In this document: piece by piece, positions 47,101 to 58,044 of the stretch | How positions within the stretch are numbered: the stretch's first letter is position 1 | Layout of the letters: the number at the start of each line of letters is the position of its first letter | From: Clitoria ternatea | Taxonomy: Eukaryota; Streptophyta; Magnoliopsida; Fabales; Fabaceae | Assembly (NCBI GenBank): GCA_037962975.1 | Contig: CM075674.1 | Location: forward strand, 40,314,501-40,378,500 | Length of the DNA: 64,000 bases | Reading direction: 5' to 3' | Made by a program: the position numbers and the translations under genes | Notes under the pieces: generated by a model | What the model saw: only the letters and a program-made list of their open reading frames with translations | Database searches by the model: none | What the model was told of the DNA's origin: nothing

Positions 47101-50100
47101 AGGTAAACTCTTACGAGTTTACGAGTCTCGTCTCCGAGTCGAGTCTACCTAGCCAAAACGAGTCTAGGTAGACTCTCGAATCTGACAACCTTGGAAGGAC
47201 CTAATAAAAATTGATTCAAAAGTTTGGGGGCATGATTATAAACTTTCAAGTATAGAAAGATATATAAATATCCTAAAATAGTTTAGGGACCTAAAAATTT
47301 ATTTAACCTACAATTTATACGGGGAAAATTCCAACCAAGTGAACTAGATTAACCAGTTTCCATTCACCAATTCCCCCATCCAAGTCCAACATGTTGTTTG
47401 TGTTCTAGCTGGGTGATTCTTCCATTCATATGTACATCTTGTCAACTTTCAACTCATGAAATTCTCCAAGAATATTTCTAAAACAGAAATCTGTCAACGA
47501 AATGAAATTAACACAAAAAACATACTTGCCTTTTGTTAGGGGGAGGACGGTCAAATATTTCACACTGGTTGATGGTGGGCATTGAGCCATGTAAAGGAAG
47601 GATCAAAAACTTGCTAGAGTTTCCAAGTAAGTTATTTCCTTTAAGTTTATCAAGCAGCTTAGAAATATCATCCCAGCCAGTAAGAAACACAAGAATGGCT
47701 CCACTACCTTCATTCCGACATATATATTCAATTGTTGCCTCTACCTGAAACATCATAGTAATTAAAATGAAGCAGGTACACCTCAAAGAGGATTTGATCA
47801 GCATGAAGAAAGGGGATCATGAAAATAATTGTGCCAACTGATTCAACATAAGGAAAATATGTGAAACAAAGCAATACTTGCAATTTGTGACAGACACAAT
47901 GCAATTCATTGACAGGAGGAAAGTCAACTAGGAGATTGTTTGAATACCAATCTACATACATTAGCATATGTTAGAATTTTAGCAACTGTAGCATATGCCA
48001 GTAGTTAATTATCTCTATAGCTAGTCCTTCATTATGTCCTACACTTGTGTACACTCAATCATTGTATAAATATTAACTCTGAGTAGACAACGCAATTCTC
48101 CTAAATATTTCCTGTTTCAAACAGCTTTTACATTAGCTGCAGCAGATATATCCAAACTTCAGATATATCTTGACCAAGAGAACTCCTCACTAAGCATTTT
48201 ACACGGATTGAAAAAGATAAAAAGAGACTTGCTTGACAGCCAAAAAATCATGTTCATAAAATACACACAAATCTGGAGAAAAAAAATGTATATGCATACC
48301 AAACCCAAATCAATCTGTGAACCTGACCAAGCTTCAAGAGATTTTCTAACACCCAAGCTGTAATTTTTGTAATGAGCATCTACATCAATATCCTGTAAGA
48401 ACAAAAAGAAATGTGTATTGTGTGAGCATTGTCATAATATACATTTATACATATACCCAACCCATTAGTAAGTAGTAACAGTACCAGATAGCACATAAGT
48501 AGACACACTCAATAAACAGGATATAGGACATATCACTAATTGCAAGAAAAGACAGTAGATATGCTAATTTCTATGACAATCAGACCACTAAATTCAAGAC
48601 AAATTATCATTAAGTTATGATTTTTTTTTATAAAAATGTTAATAGAAGAAAGATGCATGACAAAAAAAGAGGGCATTATTTTAACTGTCAATAAGGAGGA
48701 CATCAAAGAAGTCCCAAATCAAGCATATGACCCAACTAACATCCAACAATTGAAGCAAAATGTCTTGTCAGTTGTCAAATCTTATCCATCAGTGATGTTA
48801 ACAATGACTAAAAATCTCCTGGTAAATTGAAAGCTCCCTATCAACAACAATTAGTAACTGCCATCATCATGGTCTTCCAAGAAAAAAACTACTAGACGAG
48901 AGAAGAAGCACATCATGTTGATTCTGCAACTACCCCAAACTGAATACAAAACATTGAAAAGAGAGGGAAGGAGTGGGGTAGAAAATTCAACAAATTTGAG
49001 ATTAATAAGATATCACTAAAGAATACAAGATTCTACCTTACGCAAGACAAAAAAAAAATATATCAATGGACAAATAACTCTTCAAGTCTTAATTCCATGA
49101 AGACTGTAAATACATGGTTTGATGAGTCAAATGTACTTGCCTCAAACATTTCAGTCAAAGGATCCTTCTTTGAATCCTGTTGTTTCCTCCTTCTCCTTGA
49201 ATTCCCCTCAAAATTGTCAAACTCTGACTTAATGTTGTATCGAGTTTTCTCCAACACATCTTCTAGGAAGTGCTCCGCCACGGGGAAAGTAAATCCCTGG
49301 CAAATATGCCCAAATACAATTAAAAAAAAAACTCATTTGCATTAAAACCCATAAATATAACTATAACATGAAATGTAAAATAATGCACACCGGTATGTGT
49401 ATCGTTGGGGCATTTCCAAAGTATTTAGAGAACATGTCAGCATTGATGGTGGCACTCATCAGAATTAGACGCAAATCTGGACGCCGAGGAAGAAGGTCAC
49501 GTAAAATTATAATTAAGAAGTCTTCATTCATGCCTCTTTCATGAATTTCATCCACGAGCAAATGGCTAACACCAGTCAACTGTGGGTCTTGTACCTATTT
49601 ATAAACAAAAAAAGAAAAAAGGCAAGGCCACTGGTTACTGGGAAGAATATGAACATCCATTTAGGCATTTACAGCTGAAAAATTCTTAACTTGTATATTT
49701 CCTCTTTTAAACTAATGATGGAAATTGACTTAGACTATTTTTGTAATTACCTACAGTTTCCTCCTCAGAGTAAGAATTTTATGTTCTATACAAGAATACC
49801 ACAATCTGCAAGCAGAAAATGTCAATCACCAACTCTACCAACAGCTTAAACTAATAGGTGAAGGCTGATGATTGGTTTTATATCTATGAAACTGCTCACA
49901 CAGGTACTTATGACTTTAAAGTACTGATCTGAAATTCAATATTAATGGTTTTATATTTACTATGCTGACATGCAACCTTCCAAAACCCAGAAAAAGCTCA
50001 GGAAAATAGCATAGGCCAAAGGGAATATCAAAACCTCAGACAAATATCAATTAGTGGCAATTGAAGAAAGACCTAAACTTAAAAACAAGTTTTGACATGA

Positions 50101-52981
50101 ATTGGAGTCTTGAGAGAAGAAGATTTTCAGTTTGAGAGGAATCTAATATTACCAATTGCCGAAGTAATACACCAGTGGTGCAGAAAAGAAGGTGTGTTTC
50201 CGTGGAACGTTTTGATTCTAGACGGATTTGGTATCCAACAGTTTCACCAAGACTCTCACCCCTTTCAGCAGATATCCGAGCTGCAACAGAAATGGCAGAT
50301 ACACGACGAGGCTGAGTACACATTATGTTGCAATCAGCTCCACGGAAACATGATATTTCTTCTTCCAGGATGAATTGTGGCAGCTGTGTTGTTTTGCCAC
50401 AACCTGTCTCTCCTGAAACTACTAACACCTGTACAAATACATGCAAAACTTTACTCTGTTGTAGAACCAAAAATTATAACCTAGTGACTGGTCTGCCTTC
50501 AACTGATGCTAACTCAGGAACAATCATAGGCATTAAGCAAGGTTGTAAAGAAGTCCAAACAGAGCATGCATTATATTGACACGTTATTCCACTTGTAGAT
50601 GTAGCAATAAAGTTTATCCTTTTTTATTTTGCTACATATATAATTTTGTTATGGATCAAGTTAATAAACTTCACATAGCAATACATTCATGATAGATAGA
50701 ATATCTGCCCACCTGATTTTCTTGAACAGCTTTCAAAAACTCAGACTTCATTTTAAATGCAGGAAGCTTCTCCCTAAATGATTTCATTTCCTTCAAACTA
50801 TCACTTGCCTGAACATAAATAACATCCAATCTTGATATAAGTTTAAAATGCAACATAAACCAATTGGTGCAAACAAATGATATCAGATTATGGTGAAATT
50901 ACTGATAGATGTTGACGTACCTGAACAAGTTCCTGCCTTTCCTTGAGTTTAACATTAAGTTTCTCCTTTGAAGAATCGGCCTCTCGTGAAGAAACAGATG
51001 TTATAGTAGTTGCTGATTGTTTATTTCCAAGGTTAGTTGATATGGAAGGTAAACTAGTAGGTGCAGCCCCAATTGACTGTGAGCTATTCAACAGATTTCC
51101 TACTTTCCTCTCAATATCTGTGGACATTCTAATCTGCAGAAAACTGAACATAGTTAGCACATTTCCAAAATTTGTAACAAGTAATTGGTAATCAAATAGA
51201 AATAGGCTAGGTAAACTCCACCTCTTTCTGTGTTGACCCATGACGCTCATCAAGATCTGCACGATAATCAGGCAATGGAACTTTGCTAAAAACAAGAGTC
51301 TTCCCCTTATTATAAGCATGGCTTTCTTTGCCCAAGTACAAATCAGATGATTAAGATGTTAGACAAATAACAAATATCAGATTAAGATAAACATGTTCAC
51401 AGGTAGAGTTAATGTATGCTCAGTTGCTCACTAAGTGTTACATTCTATGCCAGAAATGTTTATTTCAAAAACCATTCAGGAACTCAGAAAGTTATGTAAC
51501 AAAATATAGTTTCCTAGCCTTTACTTCTAGATGCCAACATAATACTGCTAGCATAAGTACAATATGCACATTTCGGTAGCCAAACAATTGGCCTGGAATT
51601 GGAAAGCACTTAAAGTACAAGCCATTTATTTAAAATGTGTTGCTAAGTTGCTACTGGCCTGCAGCTAAAAAAATGTATACAAAAAAAGCTACAGATTTAA
51701 ATGGAAAAAATCCATGATTCTTATTGTTGTTTATTGATGTGCTTTGTCCAGAACCAAGTTGTTTTAATTTATTGCTGTATTGTAAAGCATGACACAAGCA
51801 ATTTAGGTTGTTACCTAACATATACTATTGTGACATTACACTGATTTGTTTACATGTTCAGTTTTAAAAGACAGCCACGTTCAATCCATAAGAATTCCTG
51901 GTTTGGCTTGTGAAATTCACAGAGCAAGGCTGATCCTCAAACAAGAACAATCATAATTGACACAAGACACAACAGCATTAATACAACATGGTAACATCAA
52001 TGCAAACAAGAGCCGAACACTTTACAAGGTGGAATCAAACATTAGCCAAAGTAAAGGGAAACCTTAACAGGAAATGAGCTAAACACATATATTTTAAGTG
52101 ATATTAGAATAAACCACTATATTAAAAGGAAAAAAAATAGCTCATAAAGAAGCAATTCGTGTCATAAGGCAAATGACGAATTAAACATTAACCAACAACA
52201 AAAGCCTGTTTCCCACACAGCAGATGAGGAAATAATCATCGACCATCTAGGGGACGCAGTGTTTGTTTTATTACCCTTGCACACACAATATCATAATCTC
52301 AACCACTGATTTTCCAATCAATAATTATAACTCCCTAAGTTCTCCCTTCAAACAAAGGTTAAGACATTGCAAATACCGATAAACAATTTTAAGTATAGTC
52401 CTAATCCAGTTTCTGGTTAAGTTAAATAATGAAGGAATTCATTTTCAAAGTATTGAATAAACGTACAAGTAGAGGCCATGGTTATAAGCCATATCAGCTA
52501 GGGTTTTCTGGTCTGCAACACTAAAGTTACGCTTAAACACCATCTCCTGCCCCCCTCCTCCCTTCATCTTCTCTATCTTATCCCACCACTCATTCTCATC
52601 AAGAACCTCCTTCTGCAAAATAACACAAAAAAAAAACAAAATTATTATCATTAACAACAAAATTAATCAAAAGTATTCACCAAAGCAGCACTGAACTTGC
52701 AGTCTTCATTCTTACACACACAAAAGCAAATAACAACAATAATTATAAATAAAAAAAAAAACTTGGTGTATTGACAAAATTCAAATATTGAAAAATGAAT
52801 TTACCTCGGCTTGTTGTTGTCGCAGGCGTTCAGCGCGCCAAACAGGGTCCCACCATCTTTGTTCGCCGCGTCCGCCGCCACGGCCGCCGCCTCCACCACC
52901 TCCACGGCGGCCTCCGCCGCGACCGGAGGAAGAGGCGGCGCCTCTGCGGCCACCGCCTTGGTAGTTAGGGCGGTAGGACAT
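41103..52981 (-). CDS. DExH1: DEAH-box ATP-dependent RNA helicase (DExH1-like, DHX36/MLE group)
   Basis: Exons (minus strand): 52981-52805, 52612-52467, 51321-51222, 51133-50921, 50808-50713, 50428-50153, 49594-49391, 49296-49141, 48392-48300, 47744-47530, 43104-42945, 42733-42460, 42377-42185, 42076-41890, 41720-41352, 41231-41103; total 2988 nt, 995 aa, as expected for Arabidopsis At2g35920. The N terminus is an RGG/glycine-rich RNA-binding tail with WWDPVWRAER. Helicase motifs: I GETGCGKTT (aa 250-258), TQPRRVSA, II DEIH (351-354), III SAT (383-385), V NIAESSITI, VI QRRGRAGR (612-619). The HA2 and OB-fold regions follow and the end is LHSQVIR. It should unwind RNA or G-quadruplexes using ATP. 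The ATG at 52981 was chosen because family members start MSYRPNYQ; an in-frame ATG lies upstream at 53083. Introns 8 and 10 use GC donors. Intron 10 (4.4 kb) contains a complete hAT transposon on the opposite strand. The symbol is by similarity. Confidence 0.95.
44042..44057. repeat. Perfect 16-bp palindrome in the hAT 5' region
   Basis: AAAACGGCGCCGTTTT reads the same on both strands. The same site in the deleted relative (about 31569) reads AAAACAGCACCATTTT. Confidence 0.85.
44384..46907 (+). CDS. hAT transposase (BED finger, DUF659, hAT dimerisation), four exons
   Basis: Exons 44384-44415, 44521-45960, 46046-46445 and 46530-46907 join in frame to 2250 nt (749 aa) with GT-AG introns and no stop. 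Exon 1 starts MAPRRKATGN. A BED-type zinc finger has C62 and C65 (CNYC) and the HH of FKHHLAG near 77. DUF659 follows, with SDGWTD (D244) and VVTDNAANY (D305), the likely first two acids of the RNase H-like catalytic triad, and CAAHCIDLILED. The hAT dimerisation region is SSGCERNWSSFE (E616) followed across the exon 3/4 junction by VHTKKRNRLHQKKMNDLVYV. The tail is strongly acidic with a long D/E run. It should cut and rejoin the element's ends in the nucleus. Start chosen because it matches exon 1 kept in the deleted relative at 31871. Confidence 0.9.
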
Positions 52982-53083
52982 GAGGGAGGTGGAGATGTGA
53001 AGGTTAAGTTTGGGTGCGGGAGGGTGTATAATAGCGAAGTGGGGATGGTAGTAGAAAGTGGGACGCAAAAGGCATTGAAGCAT

Positions 53084-55190
53084 TTATAGCGGGGAACAGT
53101 GGGGAGTGAAACATAGGATTAGGCTAGCACCACTAGCAAGAACCCAATGGCCTTTGGTGTAGTGCGGATTGCAACGTGTTTCAATATTGTCTCTCCTTCG
53201 GTGGTCTAGAAATTTTGTTATTAGCTTTATATTGAGATATGTAATACTATCCGCCTCAAAATGAATTATATTCCTTTTCATGTTATAATGATGTGTGTCT
53301 TAAAATATTAAGATATTTCAAATACATATTTGCTATATGATTATTAGGATATCCATTAATTTATAACAATCATATTTGTTGTGTGGATTATCCGTTTTGA
53401 CATTCAGATTTATTATTGATAAAGTTGGTACTGTATTGTATGTTTTTATACATTTGAAAATATATGATTTTGAAAGTTCATAATATTCGATCATTTGCAT
53501 CGAGAAAATAGTAATATATGATATATGGATAGGTGTCGGAAGAATTAAAGGTACCCGGTGATGTTTGATATTAAAATGATGAATTGATGATTGATATGTA
53601 TTTGATGATGTGTGAAATTGAAATGATGATTGAGATATGATTTTGATGATTTCTATGTCATTGTATTATGATTGCGATACATTGAATTATATAACCTAAT
53701 GGGTAATTTTTACTTATAAATTGCTATTTACTATTTTGAGTGGTACTCACCCTTCAACCTTCATTTTAGTAAGTTTTCATGGTGATAACATCGCTTGGTG
53801 AGTTTGAAGGTGGGAACAATGCAATGCCAATAACAAATTATGTACTTAACTATGTTGTTGTGTTATTTAAGGTGAATGTGTAATTAATATGGTTTTATTG
53901 ATGCATGGAGGTCTGGTATAGTCATTTGATTAGCTTAATTTAGGGAACACATGTATGTCATGTCGATTATAAGTTTTGGTACACATATATACAATACATA
54001 CATATATACATACATACATATATTGATATGTGAGGTCTAAGGTACGACCATTCGATTGGCCTAATATGACATACGTATATGTGTGAGGTTGATGTCATAT
54101 ATTAGTATGTATGATGATATGTAGAATATATTTATGTGACTGTTAGTGGATAGGTTGTTGATACCTGATGTAGGTTTTGTCTTGCCATGATATTATGTTA
54201 AGGACTTAATCCCTCCCTATATCCAGGAACTTGACCAATTGTAAATGGACGTATATTTGTGTTATGTAGGTAATGCCTTGAGGTTGGTATTTCTTGGTTC
54301 CCTACTTATGTCATCATATATGGAAAAAGGAGATACCCTATTACAGGTAGGTTTAACCTTAATCTTGTTCGGACTGGTAGTTTAGTTTCTATTGTTTATG
54401 TTTAAGTCATGTGTCGCTTAAGTTTTAGGATTAATTCGCTAGGGTTGTTATATTCACGAAAAAATTTTTGACTTTAGTAAACCGTGAGATTAATTTTGGG
54501 AATTTAGGCGGGACGCCACATATTTCATAAAATTTTATATGTTTGTATCTGGAAAAAATTAGAAATGAAAGATAGAGGTATTGTGTATTTGATAATTAAG
54601 GCTACAGATACAAAATATAGTTTAATTGTAGGGCAACAATTTAAAATTGATGTGTAAATTTAAGCAAATAACAATTACCTTTTTCTCTTGGCATAGGCAA
54701 TTACTAAAATAATAGGTAGTGCTCAAATATGTAACCATTGAAAATTGTTGTCTATACATTTAGGCAATAGTTTTCGTGGATTTTGAGATCAATTTTCAAC
54801 TATTTCTGATAAGCGAAAATGTTGTAGTGACAGAGCTATCACCCAACTCAATAAATACTATTTATTTACTATAGTTTTAATGTACATTTACTAGTTCATT
54901 ATTTGAGTTTTAATATTAAGGATCATATTAACTTGAGTGTTAGATTATTTTTGTAAATGACATCTTATTTAGCCTTACAACACAAGATACTAGTGTGTTG
55001 GATCAAGATACGATAATACCTTAATATTCACACTGAATTTAAGGATAAAAAGACAATATTAGATCTCCATTGAACTAGTGTACGAGATAGAAAACTATAC
55101 CTAATATCCACACCGAAAGTTCTAACCACGAGACAACGAGTTTAACATTTAAATAAAGTAATAAATATATAAAAGTAAGTATTATATATT
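53084..55190. other. AT-rich spacer upstream of the helicase gene
   Basis: No supported gene. It should include the helicase promoter at its left end. It also has TGATGATTGATATG-like short repeats (53570-53650) and a TACATA microsatellite (53985-54025). Confidence 0.55.
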
Positions 55191-55531
55191 TTGTATGTAA
55201 AAATGTTTATAATAAAGCTAAACGTGGATGGCAGTTGGATACCTTCATCGAGGAACATGAGTGGTGGAGGTATTATTCGGGATCATATAGGAAGTTGGAT
55301 TACAGGGTTCTCTTGGCCTAGGGAATGCTTTTCTTGCGGAAATTGGAGCTGTGAGGGTAGGGTAGGCCTCCAGGTTGCTTGGGATCGTCATATTGCATCG
55401 CTTATCTGCGAAGTGGACTCCATGGATGTCTTTACATCATTACAACTAGACAATGCACTCGATCGCCATTGGTTTCGCCAGGAGGTAGAAGTGGTCAGGG
55501 ACATGTTGGCTTGGCCTTGGACTGTAACAGT
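55191..55531 (+). pseudogene. RNase H-like (RVT_3 type) fragment, cut by the gypsy insertion
   Basis: The frame reads KLNVDGSW, GGGIIRDHIGSWITGFSW, LQVAWDRH, CEVDSMD and AWPWTV, the usual blocks of the RNase H domain found in plant LINE-type proteins. The catalytic-acid region around the second helix is damaged: the expected AEI(W)AVREGL block is visible only in a neighbouring frame. The coding similarity stops at the 5' LTR (55532), so the element inserted into it. The rest would lie beyond the 3' LTR, outside the window. Confidence 0.7.
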
Positions 55532-57815
55532 TGTAACATCCCTGATGTTTTAATGAGAATTATAAGAAATGGGAAATGTTAGTAAATATTTTAGAAGTTT
55601 TATTTAATATTTGTTCTGTCCGAGCCAAAGATTGGAAAAGCCGGTGTCGGGGTCGGTATCTGAAGCGCGAGCAGGCGGAGTTAAAGATCGGAAGTGTAGG
55701 AGATGAGCGGGCAGGGCTAGGCGGTCTGGTCCAACCGTTGTGAGGAGAGCGCCTCACACGAGGTTAGAGACCGGATTAACCTCACGATGACTGAAACAAC
55801 GGATGTAGGTAACCATGAGGTGAGCACGGATGAGATATCCGATCTATCAGGTTGTAGCTCGGATTTCCGAGGTATGAACACTAAGTTTGGACGTTGGGGG
55901 GGCCGATATTTATATCGGGCCTATACTCTTGCGAATTATTAGAGGATTGTGAATACTTAAACGTTGAGGGAATAAACACGTGTAATTGATTTGATAACTA
56001 TGCAATAGTTTAAAATAGTGAAAAATTGATTAAATTTAGTAAGAATACAAATAAAATAAAGGAAAAGATGATCTTGCCCATGAGCTATATATATAAGGAA
56101 ATTCTCTTCTTTCCCTTTTCATTATTTTACAAGTTACCTTGCTGTTGGTCTATTCCTCCTCTTTCATTTTTCTCTCCTCTCTTAACGCTGATTTGCATGC
56201 ACTGGAGAGGGACTCCATTTGTGTCTAAACTTCAATTTAACCCCATTCCTGTGATCGGGACTTCAAGGTGAGTCTACTGATCCAATCCAATTGTAATTCC
56301 CTTATTTCTTTTATTCTTTGACCGTTAAGAGCCATGCATGGCTATATTCGTGGCTGTTCTCCACTCCTCTGGTGAGCATGAGTCCAGATGTTGTCCATGA
56401 ACTAAGGGCGTTGAGGTGATGAGCTATACTTTATGATTCGTAGGTAGTAGGCTAAGCAACGGAAGACTGAGTGAAGGAGTTAAGACTGCAGAACCGGTGC
56501 TCAGAGAAAGAAATCGGCACAGAGAGCAGATCATCGAAGCGTGGAACCAAAGTAAGGGGGGGTGTTCGGGTTATAATTAATTAGAATAGGACTCACTTCT
56601 TATTCAGGTCTTTGAGGTAACGTAAACAGACTAAGGAAAATGTTGTTAAACGTAATTGTGTGTTTATGCTGTGCATGTGTGACTGAGTTTATTAATTTGT
56701 GGATGATCGGATGTGGATGAGTTTATCATGTATGATCTTGTGAATCTAATGTGAAATGATCAGTGTTATGTGACGTCGGGTTAGCAAGCAGGCTACCCGA
56801 GTGATGAGAAATTGATATTATTGTGAGAAAGGTAAACTGTTGAATGATTATGTGGTATGGGATGGCCGACGGTATATGATAGCCCCTCATTTCCGGCTCC
56901 CGTGGTTTTCGTGCCCAGTTGAGCTACCCAGTGGTCAAGTAGGACCCAGTGGTCGAGGTGGAGAGTCAAGCAGGACTCGGTGAACCAAGCAGGGTTCACG
57001 GGGTGTCAAGTAGGACCCCCAGCTGAAGGCCAATCCTTTAGTATCCGGATACTAGGAGTCAGATTGTATGAGAGTCAGTTGTGATGAATGTGATGTATGT
57101 GATGAATGTGAGGAATGTGATGGAGATTATGTAGTTGGTCTAATACAGTTATTGTATGAAATTCATTATGTTTCGGTATGCTTACTTACAGATGATGCAT
57201 GAGGTGTATGTATTAATATGCATGTATAGTGTTAAATTCCGTTCTATATTAATTATAATGCCAAACACTCACCCTTGCATATTTTTTTTAGTAACCAGAG
57301 ACAGGGAGGGGGAAGGAGCCATGGAGCCGCGCCAAGGGGGAGAACGGTGCCAGGGTCCGAGTGACTTCGAGTGACTTTCTATAGAGTCTTATGTGTATAA
57401 GAACTTCTTAGTATAATTATTAGTTGTGTTTAATTAAGACCGGATCAGATGTAAAACTATATTTTAAAAATATATCACCGTTACTTGTATATACTCCCAT
57501 GGTAACTCTTTGGGTTTACCGAACCATTTTTAGAATGAAACTTTGAGAGTCCGGTTGCATGTCTTGAATAATCCGATGTGTGAAAGGTGTTCGCTCCAAC
57601 GAATAGAACCTCGTTTAAGTGAGAGTCCGGAATCTCGCTTAAACGAGTAGGGGCCTCACTCAAGTGAGAAGTCCTGACACCCTTTCTCTCATCCGTTGTG
57701 TTCAAATTAAATTGTTTTCTCTAAATATCGATTAATTTTCAAGAAAAAAAAATTATTATTGTAAGATGTAATCGTTTGAATAAAAATAAATGCAAAAATA
57801 ACCTAGGACGTTACA
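55532..57815 (+). repeat. 5' LTR of the Tekay-type element (2284 bp)
   Basis: It starts TGTAACATCC and ends GACGTTACA, so the outer six bases are inverted (TGTAAC/GTTACA). It matches 62496-64000 at a constant offset of 6964. Around 56880-57030 it has repeated GTCAAGTAGGACC/GTCAAGCAGGAC motifs. Confidence 0.9.
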
Positions 57816-57817
57816 CT

Positions 57818-57830
57818 TGGTATCAGAGCG
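57818..57830 (+). other. Primer-binding site, initiator-Met tRNA type
   Basis: TGGTATCAGAGCG lies two bases after the LTR end. This is the standard primer site of plant chromoviruses. Confidence 0.85.
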
Positions 57831-58044
57831 GTTCTTTCTAGAGCCGGTGTGTGGGCCGATCTAGTGATTGTGATAGTTTTCTGAAAGTTAATTGTAATTT
57901 GTTGTGTTGAGATTGTGTGTGGTCTGGCACCGTTCCCTTGGCACTCCACTGGCGTAGTATTCTATGAATATAAGGTAAATCTATGATCCCCTGACTGATC
58001 TTGGTTATTAATGGTGATGTGTTTGCCCATTGTAGAGTTACTAA

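Larger units (their letters stand above)
43836..47193 (+). mobile_element. Full-length hAT DNA transposon in helicase intron 10
   Basis: The 3358-bp element is bordered by a perfect 8-bp target duplication GAAGGACC (43828-43835 and 47194-47201), the hallmark of hAT insertions. Ends are imperfect inverted repeats: left CATGGTTGTCAAACTC, right (inverted) CAAGGTTGTCAGATTC. Both subterminal regions are crowded with ACTCG/CGAGT motifs, probable transposase-binding sites by analogy with other hATs. It encodes an apparently intact spliced transposase in the orientation opposite to the host gene. Intact ends, intact duplication and an open gene make it a candidate autonomous copy. Confidence 0.93.

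Noticed and set aside
52811..53089. Plus-strand A/T/S-rich frame opposite helicase exon 1
   Set aside because: Antisense of the RGG/glycine-rich exon; composition effect only.
56026..56271. 81-codon frame present in both LTRs (also 62990-63235)
   Set aside because: It duplicates because it is within the LTR; no domain and it is not positioned as a retroelement gene.
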